From NCBI GenBank assembly GCA_001579985.1, contig LRSR01011466.1, positions 1 to 24,298 on the forward strand: a DNA stretch of 24,298 bases. Reading direction: 5' to 3'. Positions 1 through 8,894 of the stretch are shown here, piece after piece (position 1 is the first letter of the stretch; each line of letters begins with the position of its first letter). The stretch is from Hypsibius dujardini. Its lineage: Eukaryota > Tardigrada > Eutardigrada > Parachela > Hypsibiidae. The position numbers and the translations under genes were made by a program. A model generated the notes under the pieces. The model was not told the DNA's origin and searched no databases. It saw nothing but the letters and a program-made list of their open reading frames with translations.

Positions 1-2
1 CA

Positions 3-359
3 GCCGCCTTCACGGGAGAGTCCTTGAGTGTGGTGGTTGGCCAGTCGGCCAGTTTTATCGCCAAAATCGCAATGAAGAATTTGAACGCGGTGGTGAGCGG
101 GTCTGCGGCAGCCATCATCACCGGAACGGTCGACAACGCCAACGTCGTCGTCAGTGGAACGGGCTTCTTTCATGGCCGAAACTTGGAGGCGCAGTCGGTG
201 AGCGTCGCAGCCTCGGGTACGGGGACGGCGGAGGTTTCGGGGAACAAGGAAGTTAAAGCCACCGTGTCGGAATTTGGCAAAGTGCGCTACGGCGGAAGTG
301 GAAAGCCTAGAGTTGCGAATGAGACGCTTGATGATGGTGTTTTTGAGAAAATGGAGTGA
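3..359 (+). CDS. 3' end of a DUF2807 (GIN / auto-transporter adhesin head) domain protein, partial
   Basis: The frame is open from the first bases of the window to a TGA at 357-359, so the 5' part lies outside; the ATG/TTG codons inside it are not convincing starts. The 118 or so visible residues are short beta-strand repeats rich in V, S, G and T, with recurring SGSA/SGTG turns (VVSGSAAAI, VVSGTGFF, AASGTGTAEV) and the closing pattern FGKVRYGGSGKPRV. This is the layout of the DUF2807 / GIN domain, a right-handed beta-helix-like fold known mostly from secreted or surface proteins of Bacteroidetes and related bacteria. A 17-residue acidic tail (ETLDDGVFEKME at its end) follows. It may be the last exon of a longer gene. 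Function is unknown. The family call is from pattern memory; origin by transfer from bacteria is an inference. Confidence 0.65.
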   Translation, partial: AAFTGESLSVVVGQSASFIAKIAMKNLNAVVSGSAAAIITGTVDNANVVVSGTGFFHGRNLEAQSVSVAASGTGTAEVSGNKEVKATVSEFGKVRYGGSGKPRVANETLDDGVFEKME

Positions 360-504
360 CATTTTCCGGGTGCGTGAAGGCGACAAGACGTTGTGTGATT
401 ATTTCAGTGTGCTTTTGGCTCGTCGTTTCTCAGACTTTGATTGTTTTCTGACTATTCAATGTTCTATCACAGGCGAAGACCAGCTGGGAGTTCAACATGA
501 CACA

Positions 505-750
505 CAGTATGAGACAAAGTTTGTATTTCGGCTCACCCTCCATCAGGTCGATAAATCGGCTCACTCATGCATTTCTCTTCCATGACAAGTGCTTGATTGT
601 TTGATTTTTAAAAGTGTTTTAGTTTACTAGGATATAGTACAGCAAATCAAACAATCAAGCACCCGCCATGAAAGAGAAACTATGAGTGAACCGATTTATC
701 GACCAAGTGGATGGTGAGCCGAGATACAGATTTCACCTCATGCCCATACT
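505..750. repeat. Foldback (long imperfect palindrome) element
   Basis: The arms 523-607 and 643-727 are near reverse complements: both contain CGGCTCACC, GTCGATAAATCGG, TCACTCAT and TGCTTGATTGTTTGAT in mirrored order. Weaker similarity extends out to about 505 and 750 (AGTATG at both outer ends). The roughly 35-bp loop is AT-rich. It has no coding capacity and only one copy is seen here. It is probably a non-autonomous foldback or MITE-type element. Confidence 0.75.
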
Positions 751-873
751 ACACACGTGGCAAACCCTTGCGTTAATCGAGTTAAGCTATTACACTCGTT
801 TGACGCATGGCTGTTGTACAGCCCCGAGTTGTAGTGCTTAATTCGGTTAGCGCACGGTTTTTGCCACGTGTGT
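751..873. mobile_element. MITE family 1, copy 1 (palindromic, CACGTGGCAAA ends)
   Basis: An inverted repeat of 123 bp. Ends are ACACACGTGGCAAA and the mirrored TTTGCCACGTGTGT. The next inner blocks (GCGTTAATCGAGTTAAGC and its mirror) also pair, leaving a short loop around TGGCTGTTGTACAGCC. Two further copies lie at 8901-9028 and 15253-15379. No transposase is encoded. It sits between the DUF2807 fragment and ALDH8A1. Confidence 0.85.
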
Positions 874-922
874 ACGAGTACTCGGACTTTATGCCGTTAG
901 TACGATCGCCAGATAGACTTTC

Positions 923-1022
923 CCTGTCACCCCGTCAGTTCCTCCGACTGGCGGTCTTCTCCCTATCCTTATCCTGTCACCCTGTCAGTTCCTCCGACTT
1001 GCGGTCCTCTCCCTATCCTTAT
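923..1022. repeat. Tandem duplication, 50-bp unit, two copies
   Basis: CCTGTCACC..GTCAGTTCCTCCGACT..GCGGTC.TCTCCCTATCCTTAT occurs twice with a 50-bp offset and few mismatches. It lies in the spacer upstream of ALDH8A1. Confidence 0.85.
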
Positions 1023-1517
1023 CCGATCCTCAATGTCTCGATCTGCGCAGCTTCCTCGCTCATGCATGCTCTCGATGCTTGCTTGGTCTTAAGACTCTTG
1101 TTGCCCTGCACAATTTCGTACTTCCCACTTGTCATTTTATTTTCTCCAAAACGTAGAATTATCAGACTCAGAAAAACGTGAAAAGTTTCTTTTAAAGACC
1201 ATTCGCGGATAAGTCCCTCTGACTCTCTCAGATAAAATAGGAAATAGGTTGACAGCAGGGTCGCACGCAACGCCACCTGCAGGCTATAGCTCCAACCATT
1301 TTGGCTGTCTGGTGAGTCAGATCGGACAAACGATTGGCGCAGTTTAGTTGCACAAAACATCAACAGAAAATTCCGTACTTGATTTTGCTCCCTCTCCTTG
1401 AACATCTCGTGGTGTTTAGAATCTCTCAGAAAAAGCTGTTCAGATTTTTTACCGTAATCGGCAATTAGCTGTATTTTATAATTTATGTAATTCAGAAGCT
1501 TCTAACCTCATACAATA
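1023..1517. other. Upstream region of ALDH8A1, no gene seen
   Basis: Open frames here are short, on either strand, and have no recognisable domain. The region should contain the ALDH8A1 promoter and 5' UTR; no clear TATA box was identified. The start codon context at 1518 is AATAATGGCA. Confidence 0.4.
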
Positions 1518-4500
1518 ATGGCACAGGGCGACAGTATCATAGTGGTGGAGAATTTCATTCGCGGTGCCTTCGTGGACAATGGGGAAAACGATCTGCAGTT
1601 CATTGACAGTTACGAGCCGGCGACGGGGCAGATCTGGGCTAAAATCCCAGATTCCGGGGATGAAGAAGTGTCGAAAGCCGTCGTGGCAGCAAAAAACGCT
1701 TTTCCACGGTAGGTCATGCGTGCTTGATTGACTGATTTGCTTATTGTAAACTTGACTTCGACACTGTCATGGTTGCTTGATTGACTGATTTGCTTATTGT
1801 AAACTTGACTTCGACACTGTCATGGTTGCTTGATTGGCTGATTTGCTTATCGTGAACTGAGCGTTGACACTGTCAAGTTAATGGATTGATTACTTGATTA
1901 GCTGGATGTTTCACGGCTTATTATCCTTAGTTTTGTTGGCCTTGCAGGTGGTCATCTTTCTCGGCTCAAGATCGGGCCGACTATCTCACCAAGATTGCGG
2001 ATCTGATTGAGCAGCGGCTGGAGCAGTTTGCGGAAGCGGAGTCGCGCGATTCCGGCAAGCCAGTGGCGCTTGCCAAGGCTATGGACATACCTCGAGCCAT
2101 TTTGAACTTCCGATTCTTTGCCTCAGCAATCCAACATTACACTTCTACGTGAGATTTAGATATTTAAGAGTTTCATTTTTTACATCATTTTTTATATCAT
2201 TTCTCTTTTAGTTATTTAATTATCTATAAGTCAATAAATAGATATGTATTACATAATTATCATTACCAATTATCGTATATTGAGAAAAAATTGTTTCCCG
2301 GCTTCGGTTGATTGATGTTATAATCCGTTGATTGCCATTTGTTTTGCTTGTACGTATGGCTGATTGAAAATGATAACTGATCTAGGTGGTTGATTTATTG
2401 ATCGAGCAACGTTGAAAAGCTTGCCAGTTCCGGACTTGCAAGTTGCTCGGTTGTTTAATAATCGGTTGACTTGCATTTGGTCTGCCTGGGAGATCGCTCT
2501 GCCTGAGAGATCGCTCTGCCTGAGAGATCGCTCTGCCTGGGAGATCGTTCTGCCTGGGAGATCGCTCTGCCTGGGAGATCGCTCTGCCTGAGAGATCGCT
2601 CTGCCTGAGAGATCGCTCTGCCTGGGAGATCGCTCTGCCTGGGAGATCGCTCTGCCTGGGAGATCGTTCTGCCTGGGAGATCGATAAGATACTTCTCGTG
2701 TATCACTGTCTTCTCACTGTCGCCGTTTTTTATTATTTACTTTTGCCCTCGATGATTTTTTTCTTTTTCTTTTGCAGTTCCAACTTTGACGACAAGGCAG
2801 GCGCTTTGAACTACGTGTATCGCTCGCCCGTTGGCGTAGCTGGACTGATTTCGCCCTGGAATCTTCCGTTGTACCTGCTGACATTCAAAATCGCGCCAGC
2901 TTTGGCTGCAGGTGAAATAAATTTAGCGTCATGTTTTTGCCGTTATTTTGCCCGTATTAGTGTGTGTGTCTAATGCCATAATAATTGTGGCTCTATTTGT
3001 TGCCTGCAGGCTGTACGATTGTAGCCAAGCCAAGTGAAATGACTTCCGTGACGGCGTGGATGCTGTGCAAAGTGTTTCAGGATGTCGGTCAGTCGATATA
3101 ATTAAATGAACTGACGTTACAATCACTTAGCGATGCGAGAACTCTTCACGTGCTCTTAATCAGCCTTCTTGGGATGCCGCACTGGTTTGTCTGTCGTCTG
3201 TCTGTATGCCTGTCTGTCTGTCTATATGCCTGTCTGACTGTATGTATGCCTCTCTGTCTGACTGACTGTCTGTATGCCTGTCTGTCTGACTGATTGTCTG
3301 TCTGACTGTCTGTCTGTCTGACTGTCTGTCTGTCTGACTGTCTGTCTGTCCGACTGTCTGTCTGTCTGATTGTCTCTCTGTATGCCTATCTTTCTGTATT
3401 CCTGTCTGTGTGTCTGTGTGTCTGGCTGTCTGTGATCTATATCTGCTTATTTATCTGGCGTCTCCATTCTGTCTTTGTGGTCAGTTTTGCTTCTTTTAGC
3501 TATCATCTATTAATTGTTGTATTAGAATTGTAGAATTCGGTGTCAGGAATCTCCCTATCTGACTGAATTTTCCAACCCAATTTATTTTCAGTTATTTGAT
3601 TATGCCATAATCGAAGTGAGAATAGCACTTCATAATTGCTCTTTCCATCTCGATTATGCAGGTCTTCCCGCTGGCGTTGTAAATATGGTCTTCGGATACG
3701 GCACGAAAGTGGGCGAAGCTATCGTCCGACATCCGGATGTCCCTGTCGTGAGCTTCACAGGCAGCACTCCAGTGGGCCACCGGATCACGCAAGTTAGTGC
3801 GCCGTACTGCAAGAAATTATCCTTGGAGGTTCGTGTTACTCTATATCTTTAAGATTACATTACGAACTTGTTGGGTTCAGCGGAAAATAGCCCGTTTACT
3901 GCCTGCTCTCATCTTTGCTGTCTGTCTTGCATTCCAGCTGGGAGGCAAGAATGCCGCGATTATCTTTGACGATGCGCCACTGGATGCCGTCATTCCCGGC
4001 TGCGTCAGAAGCTCATTCACGAATCAAGGCGAAGTCTGTCTGTGCTCAAGCCGGATCTTTGTCCAGCGGGGCATTTATGAGGAGTTCCTGCAGAAGTTCG
4101 TGGAAGCAACCAAGTACGACTCTTCACTCTGTGGGCATTTCAGTTGCACGCGTTTTCACGCAGTAATGCATGAGTGGCATATTTTCTGCCCTCTCCAGGG
4201 AGTACAAAGTTGGAGTGCCGAGCGACCCGACTGTCAATATGGGAGCGTTGATAAGCGAGCAGCACAAGGAGAAGGTACAGGGCTTTATTCGACTGGCGGA
4301 AGCTGAGGGCGGAATCATTTCCTGCGGCGGGGCAGACACGCCTGAAACCATTCCGGAAAGCCACAAACAGGTTCGTTGCTAGTGCTAATGGTTTCCTATA
4401 CGAGTGTTAGTGATTTCGAATTAGACATCACACTCGTTATAATTGGTATGTGTAGTATAGTTTCACAGACTGCGAGCGCAGAAATTGTACCACACAGTCC

Positions 4501-5296
4501 TCACATTTCCGCATCGTTTGAGGAAAGCATTTCCTTCAACGGGAGTATCAAGTCTAAAGTTTCCTTTTGTATTTGTAGGGGTACTTTCTTCCGCCGACGA
4601 TTCTGACCAACGTCTCCGACCAGTCATCTTGCATGCAGGTTAATGTGTTAAAGTATCCGGAGGCAGCTCTTCAGACCTTACGGTTTTTATTTGTATGCAG
4701 GACGAAATCTTCGGGCCCGTCACATGTGTCGTTCCCTTCGACAACGAGGAAGGTTCGTTGCGATGTTAAGGGGCTTTTGACATTTCGTTCCGGCTGGATC
4801 TGTACCGGGTTCTCACAGATCGGGACTGCCTTTTTTATCTCGTTTCCGTTTTCAGAAGTCGTTGATCGCGCAAACGGTGTGAAGTACGGCTTGTGCGCTG
4901 TTGTTTGGTGAGTGATTTTCGCAGTTACTTTTTTCGGGTGTTTTTCTTGATAAACCAAATCATAAGGCAGTTTTATTTTCTCTATCTAGGACGAAAGATC
5001 TAGCCCGTACGCACCGCTTGGCCCAACGACTCCAGGTTAGCTAGCACTGCTTCCCTTAGAAGGAACTAGCACTGCTTCCCTTAGAAGGAATTATTTTTTT
5101 TCGAGCGCCGAATTGTTTGCTTTTACCGCAATATCTCATCTCTTAGGTTGGTACAGTCTGGGCGAACTGTTGGCTGGTCCGGGATCTGAACATGCCGTTC
5201 GGCGGAAGTAAAGCCTCCGGGGTCGGCCGTGAAGGCTGCAAGGAATCTTTGGACTTTTTTACCGAATCTCGCACCGTCTGTATCAAGTTGGAATGA
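1518..5296 (+). CDS. ALDH8A1: 2-aminomuconic semialdehyde dehydrogenase (ALDH8A1), 12 exons
   Basis: Exons: 1518-1708, 1948-2148, 2778-2911, 3010-3087, 3662-3828, 3938-4113, 4199-4370, 4579-4638, 4701-4752, 4856-4907, 4990-5035, 5147-5296. All introns are GT-AG and the phases join, giving 492 residues against 487 in the human enzyme. The family oxidises 2-aminomuconate semialdehyde with NAD+ in the kynurenine branch of tryptophan breakdown, and was earlier described as a retinal dehydrogenase; it is cytosolic. Visible catalytic residues are Asn159 in SPWNLPLY, the general base Glu257 in LSLELGGKN, and the nucleophile Cys291 in [10 protein letters not shown]; the spacing Glu-to-Cys of 34 is canonical. 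Near the C-terminus [16 protein letters not shown] is also typical. No frameshift or missing key residue was found. Introns carry minisatellites described separately. Identity is by remembered similarity along the full length and is secure at family level. Confidence 0.95.
1718..1880. repeat. 53-bp tandem repeat, three copies, in ALDH8A1 intron 1
   Basis: The unit begins TGCTTGATTGACTGATTTGC and ends ACACTGTCATGGT. The first two copies are almost identical; the third has drifted (GATTGGCTGA, CGTGAACTGAGCG). Confidence 0.85.
2481..2684. repeat. 18-bp minisatellite in ALDH8A1 intron 2
   Basis: About 11 head-to-tail copies of TCTGCCTGGGAGATCGCT. The variants are GG/GA at one position and GCT/GTT at the unit end. 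The 83-residue open frame that runs through it on the minus strand follows from the 18-bp period and is not considered a gene. Confidence 0.9.
3186..3432. repeat. CTGT microsatellite block in ALDH8A1 intron 4
   Basis: A long run of CTGTCTGT with interspersed TATGCC and CTGACTGT variants. It fills most of the 574-bp intron between exons 4 and 5. Confidence 0.9.
5041..5090. repeat. 25-bp tandem duplication in ALDH8A1 intron 11
   Basis: Two copies of CTAGCACTGCTTCCCTTAGA plus AGGAA lie side by side, just after the donor site of exon 11. They appear identical, so the duplication is recent. Confidence 0.9.
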
Positions 5297-5552
5297 TGGA
5301 GTAGAGATCCGACTCGAATTCTGATTGCCCCATGCTGCTCAAGAAACTGCCCTACGCTAAAGGGAATCTTCATTTTTGTTTCAATTTTTACCCTCACATT
5401 GTAGGTTTGTTTTTCCAAGTTTTATCTCCGTCGAGCTGAATATGTTATGGTAATTTAAACTGCAACAGATCGTATCACGCCATCATTGCACATGTAATGT
5501 ACTCTGCGGTCATCATCTAAAGATCTACTGTTATGCCATGTGATTGAGTGCC
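5297..5552. other. ALDH8A1 3' flank
   Basis: Presumed 3' UTR and spacer. I see no canonical AATAAA between the stop codon and the first MITE family 2 copy, so the cleavage site cannot be placed. Confidence 0.4.
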
Positions 5553-5713
5553 TACAATCAACGACCAGATTGAGTACACTGGAGGGTCCGGGGAATGGGC
5601 GAAAGGGGCGGGGCAGGGGTTCGATTGTTCGATTGTTTGAAAATCACCCCCTGCCCCGCCCCTTTTGCCCATTCCCCGGACTCTCATTGTACTCAGTCTT
5701 GTCGTTGACTGCA
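5553..5713. mobile_element. MITE family 2, copy A (G-rich/C-rich palindrome)
   Basis: The left end is TACAATCAACGACCAGATTG and the right end mirrors it (CTTGTCGTTGACTGCA). The arms continue as GGAGGGTCCGGGGAATGGGC and AAAGGGGCGGGGCAGGGG on the left and their complements on the right, around a short AT-rich centre (TTCGATTGTTTGAAAA). It is non-coding and lies between the convergent ALDH8A1 and NME7 genes. Confidence 0.85.
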
Positions 5714-5873
5714 CAATCAACGACCAGACTGAGTGAACTGAAGGGTCCGGGGTATGGACAAAAGGGGCGGGGCAGGGGGTTGATTGTTCGATTGTTTGAA
5801 AATCACCCCCTGACCCGCCCCTTTTGCCCATTCCCCGGACCCTCCAGTGTACTCAGTCTGGTCGTTGACTGTA
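5712..5873. mobile_element. MITE family 2, copy B (head-to-tail with copy A)
   Basis: It starts where copy A ends (CACAATCAACGACCAGACTG) and ends GGTCGTTGACTGTA. The layout and length are the same as copy A, so the two form a tandem dimer sharing the junction bases. Confidence 0.85.
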
Positions 5874-6204
5874 TCTCCAGTTTTAATTTGCCATAGAGTA
5901 CTCTTACTGTGCACGACTAAATTCCTTGAGCGTTGCAGTCCTCTTGATTATGACAGTGCTCCCAGGTTGAGATATTTGAGTAGATGCCGCAATTAGAATC
6001 GGGCAATACTATTTGAAATTAAGTTCCAATAGATTCGTCATTTAACGTACTGGTACAGTGCTTTCGTTGTTGTTCGAAAGAACACCAACACCAAATACTG
6101 AAGGATCATACTCAGCACATGAATGTACCAGGTGGTAGAAACTTTGGTTCTGCAAGCCTGTGTGCGGAATAAATCCGCATAAGGGGGTGGTGTGATCGAA
6201 CTGT
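5874..6204. other. 3' flank of the NME7-like gene
   Basis: Spacer between MITE copy B and the NME7 stop codon. It should contain the 3' UTR of the minus-strand gene; no convincing polyadenylation signal or other gene was seen. Confidence 0.35.
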
Positions 6205-8863
6205 TTACCGTCCATCTGGTCGAGCGATATATCGGAAGATGAACTCGAGGTCGCTCTGGCAGTCGCGCTCCAGATCGGTGCAGTGTACCCCACTGTGGAC
6301 CTTATCGCGGCCGTACATAGCACGGAGGGTGTTCGGTCGAATTGTTCGCGCCACGTTCTGCGCAGATGACATTCAAACAGTTAATCTCGTCAAACTCAAC
6401 CGCCATGCTCGTTTCAAGTTTCGGATGTGCTGCAGTACTGACTAATTTCGATGCTCACCGGGTCAGATGGGCCGACTAGATGTCGAAACCGTTGGTAAAC
6501 CGTTCCCTCGGGATGGTTCACTTCGAGGACAACAGACGCTCCGGAAGCCAGCTGGTCGACCCAAGGCTGTAATTAAAAATTATACATGCTCGCACAGACT
6601 TTACAGCAATACGGCCATGACGCCCGCCAGTCATGAGTGTCGTACTAAAATAACGGCAGAATTTAATCGAACGGAGGGTCCCGGAAATGGGCAAAAGGGG
6701 GCGGGGCAGGGGTAATGATTGAACAATCAACCAATCAACTCCGCTTCGATTGCTCCGGCGCTCCGCTGATTGATTGGTTGATTGTTGAATCGTTACCCTT
6801 GCCCGCCCCTTTTGCCCATTTCGAGGATCCTCCATTAGATTAAATTCTGTCGCTTAGTTTATCAAAGTATTTGAGAGGTACAAATATACTCTCATATACT
6901 TTGGTAAAACTCCCAGTGCTGCGCACGACAGGGCAAAATCGTGACGTACATCAATTAAAATAGCCACAAGGTTTCTTTTTCGTTTTCCATTTTTAAAAAT
7001 TGTATTTTTAATTTCTGTCAAAATTATTGTCACACATTTTTTTCCGATTTATTGCTGATTTTCCAACTCAAACAATGAGAAAAAAGTGTGCGAACGCGGC
7101 ATTTGATATCATTTCTGAACTTGCGCATCATTGAGAGTTTCACCTCGTACTATAGGTAGAGATGAAGGCGCTCACCAGGTACTCTGGTAAAACGCTCTTG
7201 TAGAGCTCCAAAAAACGTTCTGCGACACTCCGTTCCAGAACCAATGTCTCGATCGCAGTGATGTGGAAGCCGTGATCCGTAATGGATTTCATGATGCGTG
7301 GCACCAATCCTACAGCCAACGACTAGACTGAGTACACTGGACAGTCCGATAAATGGCAAAAGGGGCGGGCAGAGGTTGGTTTTCAAACAATCGAACAATC
7401 AACCACCTGCCCACCCCCTGCTCCGCCCCTTTTGCCCATACCCCGGACCCTCCAGTGTACTCAACCACCTGACCATCCCCTGCTCCGCCCCTTTTGCCCA
7501 TACCCCGGACCCTTCAGTGTACTCAACCACCTGACCACGCCCTGTTGCGCCCCTTATGCCCATACCCCGGACCCTTCAGTGTACTCAACCACCTGACCAC
7601 GCCCTGTTCCGCCCCTTTTGCCCATACCCCGGACCCTCCAGTGTATTCAACCTTGTCGTTGACTGTACGCAGAGACAATTATAACACAATGGATTGGTGA
7701 CTGAATTGGGTCTTTGGAGATGGCTAGATACGATGTGGCGAGGTGTTTACCCTCTCTGACGGCATGCGGTTTGATCAAACAGAGGATGCCCTTGTCGCAA
7801 GCGGCGTCATTGAGGCGAGGCTTGTCGAATAGCAATCGTAATGTCCAGTCAGCAGTCGCCAGATCCGGAGAAGCGTAGCAGAACTCTTGCACTCCCAAGG
7901 GTTCGCTGATTACACCCATCACTTCCTGGCAGTGTCCAACGGCATCCGCTCCCGTCACCTCGGCCGCAATCACTGGTCCTCTAAACCGTTAATATGTGTG
8001 GGGAGATATAATTGAAATCATAATGACATTTGTCATTTTGGAACGTCTTGTCTGACAAAAGTATATGCAATTCAGCATTTAAGATCCGTGAGATGCTTGG
8101 CATGCGGGTAGTAACCGGCATGAGACTCACAGCAGCGAATTGTACTGTACTGTCTCGATCATTTGGTGCTGCGTATATTAGACCCACCGCATATAGATCC
8201 ACCGTATATTAGATCCACCGTATATTAGATCCACCGTATATTATGACTGCAGTGAAGAACAGTGTGTGCAGTCATAATGTACGGGTGGATCTAAAACGCA
8301 GCACCAAATGATGGAGAGGGTATATTATGCCATTAGAAAGACCCATAGCATGTGTTAATTACTTGAAATGGCATTGCCCAACGAGGCCCAACTTCAGAAT
8401 GTCTTCCCGGTCCATGAGAGCCATTTTGATTCGGGTAAGGGTCATGTTTCCCGTATTTTTTCCACTGGATCCGGTGAGGTTGAGAAGAACCTCGCCCAAG
8501 TGTTCATTCACTTTGAACACCACGGCCGTCCTACGATATGCATTATACAAGCGTGGGGGAATTAATGGGACGACCAAATTGATTCAAGAGTAATAACTAA
8601 TAAGTAACACTGACTGCTGCTACCGACTGCTGCTAACCGTTGGAAGAGCTCTTCCATAGCTCGTCTCGTCTTTTCGTCTGCGAACTTCATCACCAGCAGC
8701 TGTCGATTCAGTACGGACACGGTGCAGCCGACATTCAAGTGGGATAGTCTCAGGTCAGGTGTCCTCGTGCGCTTCACGAAGGACCGGTGCTTTAGCGTGT
8801 CAAACTACAAAATAAAATTTAAAACCCTTCCAGCACCCTTCCAATTCCCTCTTAAGCATTACG

Positions 8864-8894
<31 letters not shown>

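Noticed and set aside
1019-1405. 128-codon minus-strand open frame upstream of ALDH8A1
   Set aside because: No domain, low-complexity composition, overlaps the 50-bp tandem repeat edge, and no splice partners.
2481-2684. CRISPR-like array
   Set aside because: The units are contiguous with no unique spacers and the context is an intron of an animal gene; it is a minisatellite.
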